Assembly (NCBI GenBank): GCA_032119475.1 | Contig: JAUMCA010000028.1 | Coordinates: 1 to 46,621, forward strand | Origin: F1-60-MAGs149 sp032119475 | GTDB taxonomy: Bacteria > Actinomycetota > Thermoleophilia > Gaiellales > F1-60-MAGs149 | Direction: 5' to 3' | DNA: 46,621 nt | In this document: positions 31,095-38,403 of the stretch, piece by piece | Layout of the letters: each line of letters starts with the position of its first letter | Position numbering within the stretch: position 1 is the first letter of the stretch | Notes under the pieces: generated by a model | What the model was told of the DNA's origin: nothing | The model's input: only the letters and a program-made list of their open reading frames with translations | Databases searched by the model: none | Program-made: the position numbers and the translations under genes

Positions 31095-31289
31095 ATGGAA
31101 TTCGATCACGACGACGACTGGGGCGACGAGCCCTCCCTGACCGGCCTGGAGCGGTGGGACGAGGACGTCTGGGTCGAGGGCGGTCTGGCGTCGATCGAGC
31201 GGTACCTCGCCCGCCACGCCGCGTTCGAGTTGTGGTGCACCGAGCAGGCCCGGCGCTACGGCGCCGCGCCCGGTGGTGCCGAGGCCTGA
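31095..31289 (+). CDS. Small acidic hypothetical protein
   Basis: A 64-residue protein with an acidic, tryptophan-containing N-terminus (MEFDHDDDWGDEPS, RWDEDVWVEGG) and a helical middle (LASIERYLARHAAFELW). There is no similarity that I recognise. It sits between the Nudix gene (47 nt before) and the ileS promoter (13 nt after), on the same strand, and its codon use is like that of its neighbours. No ribosome binding site is clear. Probably real, but small. Confidence 0.5.
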   Translation: MEFDHDDDWGDEPSLTGLERWDEDVWVEGGLASIERYLARHAAFELWCTEQARRYGAAPGGAEA

Positions 31290-31302
31290 TCCGCTCCGGC
31301 GG

Positions 31303-31308
31303 TACGCT
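31303..31308 (+). promoter_or_regulatory. -10 element of a probable leaderless promoter for ileS
   Basis: TACGCT with GG in front lies six bases before GTG 31315. No T-box leader or other long 5' region is present. Confidence 0.5.
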
Positions 31309-31314
31309 GCACGC

Positions 31315-34300
31315 GTGAGCGCGTACGAGCCCGTTCCCGCGTCCCCGGACCACATTGGCATCGAGCACCGGGTGCTCGAGCTCTGGGACGCCGAGCAGAC
31401 GTTCGATCGCCTGCGGGCCCAGAACCGGGGCGGTGCCCCGTTCTCGTTCATCGACGGCCCGATCACGGCGAACAACCCGATGGGCGTGCATCACGCCTGG
31501 GGACGCTCCCTCAAGGACCTGATCCAGCGCCACCGCGCCATGCGCGGCCACGAGCTGCGCTACCAGAACGGCTTCGACTGCCAGGGGCTGTGGGTCGAGG
31601 TCGAGGTCGAGAAGTCGCTGGGGCTCAATTCGAAGCGCGAGATCGAGGAGTACGGCCTGGATCGCTTCGCCCGCGCCTGCCGCGATCGCGTCGCCGAGTA
31701 CTCGGCCGTCCAGACGCGCCAGTCGCGCCGCCTCGGGCAGTGGATGGACTGGGATCGCTCGTACTACACGATGACGGACCCGAACATCGCCTATATCTGG
31801 CGCTTCCTGAAGGAGTGCCACGACCGCGGCATGCTCTACCGCGGCAACCGCCCGATGGTCTGGTGCCCGCGCTGCGGCACGTCGCTGTCGCAGCACGAGC
31901 TGATCGACTCGTACCGCGATCGGACGCATCCCACGCTCCACGTCCGCTTCCCGTTCGTCGACGCCCCGGAGGAGGCGGTCGTGGTCTGGACCACGACGCC
32001 GTGGACGCTGCCGGCGAACGTCGCGGCCGCGGTCGACCCCGCGGCGGACTACGCCGCCGTGCGGACCTCGCAGGGCATCGACTGGGTGATGGCCTCGCGC
32101 GTCGACGACCTGTTCGGCGAGGGCGCCGACGTGGTCCGCACCGCTCCGGGTGCCGCGTTGGTCGGGCGGGCCTATCGCGGTCCGTTCGACGATCTGCCCG
32201 CGCAGGCCGAGGTCGGGCACCGCGTCGTCGCCTGGGACATGGTCGCCGGCGACGAGGGCACCGGGGTCGTCCACATCGCCCCCGGCTGCGGGGCCGAGGA
32301 CTTCGAGCTGGGCACGGCGGAGGACCTCGCGGTGCTCGTGCCCGTCGACGAGGCCGGCGTGTTCACGGCGGAGTACGGCTGGCTCGCCGGGCAGGCGACC
32401 GCCGACGCCGCCGACGGCATCCGCGACCACCTCCAGCAGCACGGCGTGCTCGTGCGCAGCGGCTCGATCGACCACCGCTTCCCGGTCTGCTGGCGCTGCG
32501 GAACCGACCTGATCTTCCGCGTCGTCGAGGAGTGGTTCATCGCCGCGGATCCGGTGCGCGACCAGATGATCGCCGCCGCGGCGACCGTCGAGTGGGTCCC
32601 CGAGCAGTACGGCAAGCGCATGGAGGACTGGCTGCGGAACATGGGGGATTGGTGCATCTCGCGGAAGCGCTACTGGGGTCTGCCGCTGCCGTTCTACCGC
32701 GATCCCGACGGCGAGATCACCGTGATCGGCTCCGTCGAGGAACTGCGGGAGCGCGCGGTCGACCCGCTCGACGGGCTCGAGGAGCTCCACCGGCCCTGGA
32801 TCGACGGCATCCGCATCCGCTCCGACACCGGCGCGATCGCCGAGCGGGTGACCGAGGTCGGGGACTGCTGGCTCGACGCGGGGATCGTGCCGTTCTCCAC
32901 GCTCGGCTGGCAGCGGGACGCGTTCAGCGAGGAGGGGTACGCCGCTGGCGCGGGCGAGGGGCTGACGCAGGCGGACCTGCCGGACCACGCCTACTGGGAG
33001 AAGTGGTTCCCGGCCGACTGGATCTCGGAGATGCGCGAGCAGATCCGCCTGTGGTTCTACTCGCAGCTGTTCATGTCGGTCGTCCTCGTCGGACGGGCGC
33101 CGTACCGCGCCGTGCTCGGCTACGAGAAGCTGCACGACGAGACCGGTCGGGCGATGCACAAGTCCTGGGGCAACGCGATCTGGTTCGACGACGCCGTCGA
33201 GGAGATGGGCGCCGACGTCATGCGCTGGATGTACGCGCTGCAGACGCCGTCGCAGAACATGAACTTCGGCTACGGCCCTGCGAACGAGGTGCGCCGCCGG
33301 CTCCTGACGCTCTGGAACGCCTACGCCTTCCACGTGCGCTACGCCGCGATCGACGACTTCACGCCGACCTACGCGGACCTCGCGGATCGCCCGCCGTCGG
33401 CGACCGCGCTCGACCGCTGGATCGTCGCCCGCGTCGACGAGACGATCACGGCCTGCGACGCGGCCCTCGACGGGTACGTGACGCCGGCGTACGCCCGCGC
33501 CGTCGAATCCCTGATCGACGATCTGTCCGCCTGGTACATCCGCGGCAGCCGCGCGCGGTTCTGGCGCTCGGAAGCCGATGCGGACAAGGACGCCGCGTTC
33601 CGCACGCTCTGGTACGCGCTCGCGCAGATCTGCCGGCTGACGGCGCCGGCGATGCCATTCCTCGCGGAGGAGCTCTGGCAGAACCTGGTGCGCGATCGGG
33701 CGCCGGGCGCACCCGACTCCGTCCATCTCGCCGGCTGGCCGAAGGCCGATGTCCCCGACGCCGCCGCGCTTACGGCGATGGGGCTCGCCCAGACCGCGAT
33801 CTCGCTCGGGCGCGCGGCGCGCGCCCAGGGCGGGCGGAAGCTCCGCCAGCCCCTGCGCGAGGCCGTCATCGCGACCCCGGACGCCGCCGCGCGCGCGGCG
33901 GTCGAGGGCCTGCGCGAGGAGATCGCCCGCGAGCTCAACGTCAAGGCGGTGCGCATCGCCGACGCCGTCGACGAGCTGCTCGACGTCGAGGTCGTCCCGA
34001 ATTTCCGCGCCCTCGGTCCCAAGCTCGGCAAGGACGTACCCACGGTGCAGCGCCTCCTCAAGGAGGGCGCGTACGAGCGGGACGGCGACGACGTGCTGGT
34101 CGGCGGGCACCGCCTCACCAGCGACGAGGTCGAGCTGCGCACCCGCCCGCGGGAGGGCTTCGCCGTCGCGGATGAGGGCGGCCTCGCCGTCGCCGTGGAT
34201 ACCGACCTCGACGAGGCGCTGGAGGACGAGGGCCTCGCGCGTGAGCTGATCCACTTCATCCAGGGCGAGCGCAAGGGGGCCGGCTTCGAGGTCGCCGATC

Positions 34301-34473
34301 GCATCGCCATCGAGATCGCCGGCGACGAGCGCACACGGCGGGTGATCGCCGCGTACGGGGACGTCATCGCCGAGGAGACGCTGTGCGTCGACCTGCGGCT
34401 CGCCGACGGGGTGGACGGCGCGGCGTTCGCGGCAGACGGCTGCGCCGCCACGCTGCACGTCACCCGCATCTAG
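31315..34473 (+). CDS. ileS: Isoleucyl-tRNA synthetase, type 2-like, with altered HIGH motif
   Basis: A 1052-residue class I synthetase that charges tRNA-Ile. The editing domain (VWTTTPWTLPANVA) is present, as are LRYQNGFDCQGLWVEVE, WCISRKRYWGLPLP and the anticodon-binding half. The HIGH motif is GVHH (residues 57-60, within NNPMGVHHAWGR) instead of HxGH, and the KMSKS loop reads AMHKS (613-617). Both differ from textbook motifs. The GXHH form has been described for a subset of type 2 IleRS with extreme mupirocin resistance. It is probably the housekeeping enzyme; whether a second IleRS exists elsewhere cannot be seen. The start GTG 31315 is behind a leaderless-type promoter. Confidence 0.92.
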   Translation: MSAYEPVPASPDHIGIEHRVLELWDAEQTFDRLRAQNRGGAPFSFIDGPITANNPMGVHHAWGRSLKDLIQRHRAMRGHELRYQNGFDCQGLWVEVEVEKSLGLNSKREIEEYGLDRFARACRDRVAEYSAVQTRQSRRLGQWMDWDRSYYTMTDPNIAYIWRFLKECHDRGMLYRGNRPMVWCPRCGTSLSQHELIDSYRDRTHPTLHVRFPFVDAPEEAVVVWTTTPWTLPANVAAAVDPAADYAAVRTSQGIDWVMASRVDDLFGEGADVVRTAPGAALVGRAYRGPFDDLPAQAEVGHRVVAWDMVAGDEGTGVVHIAPGCGAEDFELGTAEDLAVLVPVDEAGVFTAEYGWLAGQATADAADGIRDHLQQHGVLVRSGSIDHRFPVCWRCGTDLIFRVVEEWFIAADPVRDQMIAAAATVEWVPEQYGKRMEDWLRNMGDWCISRKRYWGLPLPFYRDPDGEITVIGSVEELRERAVDPLDGLEELHRPWIDGIRIRSDTGAIAERVTEVGDCWLDAGIVPFSTLGWQRDAFSEEGYAAGAGEGLTQADLPDHAYWEKWFPADWISEMREQIRLWFYSQLFMSVVLVGRAPYRAVLGYEKLHDETGRAMHKSWGNAIWFDDAVEEMGADVMRWMYALQTPSQNMNFGYGPANEVRRRLLTLWNAYAFHVRYAAIDDFTPTYADLADRPPSATALDRWIVARVDETITACDAALDGYVTPAYARAVESLIDDLSAWYIRGSRARFWRSEADADKDAAFRTLWYALAQICRLTAPAMPFLAEELWQNLVRDRAPGAPDSVHLAGWPKADVPDAAALTAMGLAQTAISLGRAARAQGGRKLRQPLREAVIATPDAAARAAVEGLREEIARELNVKAVRIADAVDELLDVEVVPNFRALGPKLGKDVPTVQRLLKEGAYERDGDDVLVGGHRLTSDEVELRTRPREGFAVADEGGLAVAVDTDLDEALEDEGLARELIHFIQGERKGAGFEVADRIAIEIAGDERTRRVIAAYGDVIAEETLCVDLRLADGVDGAAFAADGCAATLHVTRI

Positions 34474-34476
34474 CGT
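34471..34476 (+). promoter_or_regulatory. -10 element for the pgsA-like gene overlapping the ileS stop codon
   Basis: TAGCGT includes the ileS stop TAG. It predicts a short leader with GGGAGA at 34485-34490 eight bases before GTG 34499. Confidence 0.35.
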
Positions 34477-34498
34477 CCACCCGTGGGAGACTTCTGGC

Positions 34499-35050
34499 GT
34501 GGACGCCCCTGCCACGTCGCATCCGCGCCTCCGGCACCTGCCCAACGTCCTGACGACGCTGCGCCTGGCCGCGGTGCCGCTCTTCGCGGTCCTGATGATC
34601 GGGGCGGACGGCGCTGAGTCGGCCGCGGCCGCCGTCGTCTTCGCGTTCGCGGCGCTGACCGACTTCCTCGACGGCGAGCTGTCGCGCCGCCTTCACGCGC
34701 AGACGCGGTACGGGCGCGTGCTCGACCCGATCGCCGACCGGCTGCTGATCGACGTCGCCGTCGTGCTGCTCTGGCTCGACGACCGTGTGCCGCTCGTGCT
34801 CGTCGCGATCGTCCTGATCCGCGACGCGATGCTGCTCGGGTCGCTGCTCATCGGATCCGGTCGGCTCTACGGGGTGCGCGTCAACGTCGTCGGCAAGGCC
34901 GGCACCCTCGTCACCATGCTGGGACTTCTGCTGGCGATCGTCACGCCCCGCGGATCCGTCCCGACCGCGATCGTGCTGTGGGGCGGCGTTCTCCTGCTCG
35001 TCGCGGCCGGCGTCGTCTACGCGCGCGACCTGCGACGGGCGCGAGGGTAA
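34499..35050 (+). CDS. CDP-alcohol phosphatidyltransferase (PgsA-like)
   Basis: A 183-residue membrane enzyme of phospholipid synthesis, probably making phosphatidylglycerol phosphate or a related lipid from CDP-diacylglycerol. The family signature is nearly complete: DFLDGELSRRLHAQTRYGRV, then LDPIADR, with the second Asp-Gly and the final two Asp; the usual AR is SR. About five membrane helices are seen, starting PNVLTTLRLAAVPLFAVLM. It precedes the FHA and MerR genes; in mycobacteria pgsA2 is also close to garA, which supports an actinobacterial origin. Confidence 0.88.
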   Translation: MDAPATSHPRLRHLPNVLTTLRLAAVPLFAVLMIGADGAESAAAAVVFAFAALTDFLDGELSRRLHAQTRYGRVLDPIADRLLIDVAVVLLWLDDRVPLVLVAIVLIRDAMLLGSLLIGSGRLYGVRVNVVGKAGTLVTMLGLLLAIVTPRGSVPTAIVLWGGVLLLVAAGVVYARDLRRARG

Positions 35051-35088
35051 CCCTCAACCTCCGCTGCACCCCTGCTGCGCCGCAGGTG

Positions 35089-35094
35089 TATGCT
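35089..35094 (+). promoter_or_regulatory. -10 element of a probable leaderless promoter for the FHA gene
   Basis: TATGCT lies seven bases before ATG 35102. The ATG inside the box (35090) is in frame and can be mistaken for the start. Confidence 0.5.
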
Positions 35095-35101
35095 GCCCCG
35101 C

Positions 35102-35539
35102 ATGTTCTGCCAGGAGTGCGGATATCGAAATGCGGCAACCGCGCACTACTGCGCGAAGTGCGGCACGCTGCTCGATCCCGACGCGGCAGAGGACACCGCG
35201 ACCTACGGCGGTGATTCCGACACGCAGGAGGTGCCGATCAGCCCCGGGCACCAGCTCCCCGCCGTCGTCGTCCGCACCGGCGGCCGCGCCGGCGAGCACA
35301 TCCCGCTGACGCAGGCCCGCGAGACCATCGGCCGCGCCAGCGAGGCGACGATCCTGCTCGACGACGTGACCGTGTCCCGACGTCACGCCGCGATCGAGCA
35401 CGAGGCCGACGGGCGCTACCTCGTCGATCTCGCGAGCCTCAACGGCACGTACGTGAACCACCGGCGCATCGAGCGCACGCGGCTGCGCGACGGCGACGAG
35501 GTCCAGATCGGCAAGTTCAAGCTGACGTACCTCGAGTAG
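35102..35539 (+). CDS. Zinc-ribbon and FHA-domain protein, GarA-like
   Basis: A 145-residue protein with an N-terminal zinc ribbon (CQEC at residues 3-6, CAKC near 18-21) and a C-terminal FHA domain that binds phosphothreonine. The FHA part, ETIGRASEATILLDDVTVSR, RHAAIE, SLNGTYVN and GDEVQIGKFKL, is very close to mycobacterial GarA, which controls 2-oxoglutarate and glutamate enzymes. GarA has a phosphorylated ETTS tail where this protein has the ribbon and a Thr-rich linker (DTATYGGDSDTQEV). ATG 35102 was chosen over 35090 because the latter lies in the -10 box. The MerR gene follows after three bases, as in the garA-Rv1828 pair. Confidence 0.88.
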   Translation: MFCQECGYRNAATAHYCAKCGTLLDPDAAEDTATYGGDSDTQEVPISPGHQLPAVVVRTGGRAGEHIPLTQARETIGRASEATILLDDVTVSRRHAAIEHEADGRYLVDLASLNGTYVNHRRIERTRLRDGDEVQIGKFKLTYLE

Positions 35540-35542
35540 ACG

Positions 35543-36217
35543 ATGTCGACGGCCGAGGAGAAGCCCCTCACGATCGGGGCGGTGTGCAAGGAGCTGAAGG
35601 CGGAGTTCGACGACGTCTCGATCTCGAAGATCCGCTACCTCGAGGAGCAGAAGCTCCTGCACCCGTTGCGGACGCAGGGCGGCTACCGCCTCTACCGTCG
35701 CGAGGACGTGGAGCGCCTGCGCACGATCCTCCGGCTGCAGCGCGACGAGTTCCTGCCGCTCAAGGTGATCCGGCAGGAGATCGAGGGCACCGGGACCGTC
35801 GCGCGCAGCCACGAGCGGAAGGCCCGGCGCCAGCACCGCGCCGAACTGCACGCCGAGACCCGCAAGGTCGAGCGCAGCGAGCTCCTGCGCGAGACGGGCC
35901 TCGACGACGTCGCCTTCGCAGAGCTCCAGTCGTACGGCATCGTCCAGGCCGACGAACAGGGCCTCTACAGCGAAGGCGAGATCGAGATCGTCCGGATCTG
36001 CCAGCGCATGGCCGAGTTCGGGCTCGGCCCGCGCCACGTGCGCCAGCTCCACACCGGGGTCCAGCGCGTCGCGGGCCTGTTCGAGCAGGTGCTGGCGCCG
36101 TCGTTGCGCTCGCGCAACGCCGAACGGCGCGAGCAGGGCCTCGACGAGCTCGCGCAGCTCGCCGGGCTGAGCGCGGAGCTCACCGAGCGCCTGCTCGTGC
36201 GCGACGTGACGACGTAG
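35543..36217 (+). CDS. MerR-family transcriptional regulator (Rv1828/FtsR-like)
   Basis: A 224-residue regulator. The winged helix begins LTIGAVCKELKAEFDDVSIS, with the MerR hallmarks KIRYLEEQKLLHPLRTQGG and YRLYRREDVERL; a coiled-coil region follows, rich in Arg and Glu, and then a second domain (GIVQADEQGLYSEGEIEIV) typical of the Rv1828 group. Metal-binding cysteines are absent, so it does not resemble the heavy-metal MerR proteins. It is three bases after the FHA gene and probably translated with it. Targets are unknown; in other actinobacteria the orthologue controls cell-division genes. Confidence 0.88.
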   Translation: MSTAEEKPLTIGAVCKELKAEFDDVSISKIRYLEEQKLLHPLRTQGGYRLYRREDVERLRTILRLQRDEFLPLKVIRQEIEGTGTVARSHERKARRQHRAELHAETRKVERSELLRETGLDDVAFAELQSYGIVQADEQGLYSEGEIEIVRICQRMAEFGLGPRHVRQLHTGVQRVAGLFEQVLAPSLRSRNAERREQGLDELAQLAGLSAELTERLLVRDVTT

Positions 36218-36245
36218 CGTCCGACCGCTGGCCCTCGGGTCGCGC

Positions 36246-36251
36246 TACGTT
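36246..36251 (+). promoter_or_regulatory. -10 element of a probable leaderless promoter for apt
   Basis: TACGTT preceded by GC lies seven bases before GTG 36259. Confidence 0.45.
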
Positions 36252-36258
36252 CTGGTCC

Positions 36259-36783
36259 GTGGTCGACCTGCGGACGCGCATCGCCGAGATACCGGACTTC
36301 CCGAAGCCGGGCATCCTGTTCCGGGATCTGCTGCCGCTGCTCGCGGACCCCGCGGTCGTGGCGGAGGTGGTGCGCCGCTTCTCGGCCTTCGCGACGCCGC
36401 TGGCACCCGACGTCGTGCTCGGGGCCGAGGCACGCGGATTCCTGTTCGGGCCGACTCTGGCGCATGCCCTCGGCTGCGGCTTCGCCCCGGCGCGCAAGCC
36501 GGGCAAGCTGCCCGGGGCGTCACTGCGCGAGGCCTACGCGCTGGAGTACGGCGAGAGCGCGCTCGAGCTGAGCACGGAGGCCATCCGGCCCGGACAGCGG
36601 GTCCTCATCCACGACGACCTGCTGGCCACCGGGGGCACGGCGGCGGCCGCGATCGCCCTCGCCCGCCGCGCCGGCGCCGACGTCGTCGGCGCGTGCTTCA
36701 TCGCGGAGCTCGCGGGCCTCGAGGGGCGACGCCTGCTCGGTGACGTGCCGGTGATCGCGCTCGTGGAGTACCCCGACGCGTGA
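36259..36783 (+). CDS. apt: Adenine phosphoribosyltransferase
   Basis: A 174-residue purine-salvage enzyme making AMP from adenine and PRPP. IPDFPKPGILFRDL is the N-terminal hood, GAEARGFLFG and ARKPGKLPG the adenine-binding parts, YALEYGESALELS the flexible loop, and VLIHDDLLATGGTA the PRPP-binding motif. Length is standard. It starts at GTG 36259 and overlaps the next gene by 4 nt. Confidence 0.95.
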   Translation: MVDLRTRIAEIPDFPKPGILFRDLLPLLADPAVVAEVVRRFSAFATPLAPDVVLGAEARGFLFGPTLAHALGCGFAPARKPGKLPGASLREAYALEYGESALELSTEAIRPGQRVLIHDDLLATGGTAAAAIALARRAGADVVGACFIAELAGLEGRRLLGDVPVIALVEYPDA

Positions 36784-37226
36784 TCCGTCCCGCCGCCGCC
36801 GCCGACCTGCCCTCGCTCGCCGCGCTGTGGCACGCGTACCGGGACGAGACGGCGGAGCGTCAGTCGCTCGACGAATCCGGCTGGCGGCGCTGGATGCTGG
36901 CGCGCATCAGCGCCGGCGATGCGCGCGTGGGCCTGATCGACCGCCGCGTGGCCGCCTACGTGGTGTGGCGGCGGGGACCGGCTGGTTCCGACGGCGCGCG
37001 CCCGCTCGTGATCCCCGAGCTGTACGTCCACCCGGACGGACGCGGCCAGCGCCTCGGGTCGGGCCTGCTCGCGCGCGCCATCGACTGCGCGCGCCAGCGC
37101 GGCTGCGATACCGCACAGCTGACCTCGAACGTCGACGACGAACGCGTCCATGCGCTCGCGAAGCCGTTCGGGTTCCGCCTCGAGGGGGACGTGCTCGTGC
37201 TCGCGCTGCGCCAGATCGTCAGCTGA
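36780..37226 (+). CDS. GNAT-family acetyltransferase
   Basis: A 148-residue GNAT protein. The central motif is VIPELYVHPDGRGQRLGSGLL, with RGQRLG as the acetyl-CoA loop, and AQLTSNVDDERVHALAKPFGF as the last part of the fold. The substrate is unknown. GTG 36780 overlaps the apt stop (GTGA). Its stop and that of the convergent GH-like gene lie at the two ends of the palindrome TCAGCTGA. Confidence 0.85.
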   Translation: MIRPAAAADLPSLAALWHAYRDETAERQSLDESGWRRWMLARISAGDARVGLIDRRVAAYVVWRRGPAGSDGARPLVIPELYVHPDGRGQRLGSGLLARAIDCARQRGCDTAQLTSNVDDERVHALAKPFGFRLEGDVLVLALRQIVS

Positions 37227-38349
37227 CGGGCGGATCGACCACCGCGATCCACGCGGTCCACGCGGGCTTGGCATCACCGGCCGCGCCAGCCTGCGGCGCA
37301 ACCGCGCGCAGGCCCGCGTAGGGCGCGGCCGCCGTGTCGGCGTACCCGCTCCAGACAGCCACCCCGACGCGCGGGTTCGCCGCGGCGGCGAGCATCGTGG
37401 TGACGGCCGCCGCCTGGGTGTCCGGCGTGCGTCCGGCCTCCAGCGGACCCGACGGCGCGGCGTAGTCGGTGATCCAGAGGCCCCGATTCTGGCCGGGCCA
37501 GATGGCGTCCACGAGCGCGACGGCGCCGGCGATGTCGGAGACCGAGAGATTGGCGCCGTCCGCCGGTCCCTCGATGCCGGTCGGCGGCGCGAGGCGCAGG
37601 CCGAGCGCGTCGAACGCCATCCGGGTCCGGCCCATGCCCCGCAGGAACGTCTGCGGTGCCGTGTCGGCCGTCGAGGCCGGATCCGTGCGCGCGACGCCGC
37701 CGCTGACGATCGTCGCCGCGTAGCCGCCGGTCGCCGCCACCCTGCGGATCTCCGCGGCGCCGGTGGTGACGATCTGCTTGAACAGGCCGGGCGCGACGAG
37801 TCGCGACGCGAGCCGCTGCGGGCGCAGACCGGTGGCCAGATTGGGGCTGGGCCACAGCTCGAAGGCGGCGACGCGGGGGAGGGTGGTGCCGTCGGCGACG
37901 GTCGTGCCGTTGTAGCGCGTGGCGAGCGCCGCCACGAAGTTCCGCCAGCTCGCGCGCCGGGGGTTCCAGGCCGGATCGCCCGCGGCGCCGCCGCGCCCCC
38001 CGTCCGCGCGTGCCCAATCGGGCGTGCCGCCCACCGCGAGGATGACCAGCGCCCCGTTCTCCGCGGCGGCCCGTACCTTCGCGTCGATCGCGGCCCACTG
38101 ATAGCCGCGGCTGGTCGCGCTCGCCGGATTGGCGGGGGCGGACGGCGCGACCGCGGGCCAGCGCACGTCGATGCGCACCGCACCGGCCTTCAAGGCCGCC
38201 ATCCCGGTGGGAGCGGTCCACGCGGCGGTACCCGCGGCGTCGAAGCCGTCGTCCGCGACGAGCCCGAGCGTCGCCGACGACGCGACGGCGGGCGCCAGCA
38301 GCGCACCGACGATGAGTGCGGCGGCGAGGAGGTGCGTGAGGCGGCGCAC
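37219..38349 (-). CDS. Secreted TIM-barrel, glycoside-hydrolase-like protein
   Basis: A 376-residue exported protein. The start is GTG 38349 (VRRLTHLLAAALIVGALLA) and signal cleavage is likely after VASSA near residue 26. The body resembles the GH5/GH39-type TIM barrel: MAALKAGAVRIDVRWPAVAP, ALVILAVGGTPDWA, WRNFVAALATRYNG, AAFELWPSPNL and LWITDYAAPSG fit successive strands. In FELWPSPNL the usual acid/base Asn-Glu pair (NEPN) is not obvious, so activity is uncertain. It is divergent from the L,D-transpeptidase fusion, whose N-terminus has the same kind of barrel. Confidence 0.7.
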   Translation of the reverse strand: MRRLTHLLAAALIVGALLAPAVASSATLGLVADDGFDAAGTAAWTAPTGMAALKAGAVRIDVRWPAVAPSAPANPASATSRGYQWAAIDAKVRAAAENGALVILAVGGTPDWARADGGRGGAAGDPAWNPRRASWRNFVAALATRYNGTTVADGTTLPRVAAFELWPSPNLATGLRPQRLASRLVAPGLFKQIVTTGAAEIRRVAATGGYAATIVSGGVARTDPASTADTAPQTFLRGMGRTRMAFDALGLRLAPPTGIEGPADGANLSVSDIAGAVALVDAIWPGQNRGLWITDYAAPSGPLEAGRTPDTQAAAVTTMLAAAANPRVGVAVWSGYADTAAAPYAGLRAVAPQAGAAGDAKPAWTAWIAVVDPPVS

Positions 38350-38355
38350 TGCCTG

Positions 38356-38361
38356 AGGATA
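38356..38361 (-). promoter_or_regulatory. -10 element of a probable leaderless promoter for the GH-like gene
   Basis: TATCCT with GG in front lies six bases before GTG 38349. Confidence 0.45.
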
Positions 38362-38403
38362 CCCCAGGGCAGGAGTCCCCCCGGGTGGCGCGAACCACGA
38401 GCC

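Noticed and set aside
30802..34545. A 1247-codon open frame on the minus strand opposite ileS
   Set aside because: It has no recognisable domains and its composition is that of antisense high-GC sequence; ileS is certain.
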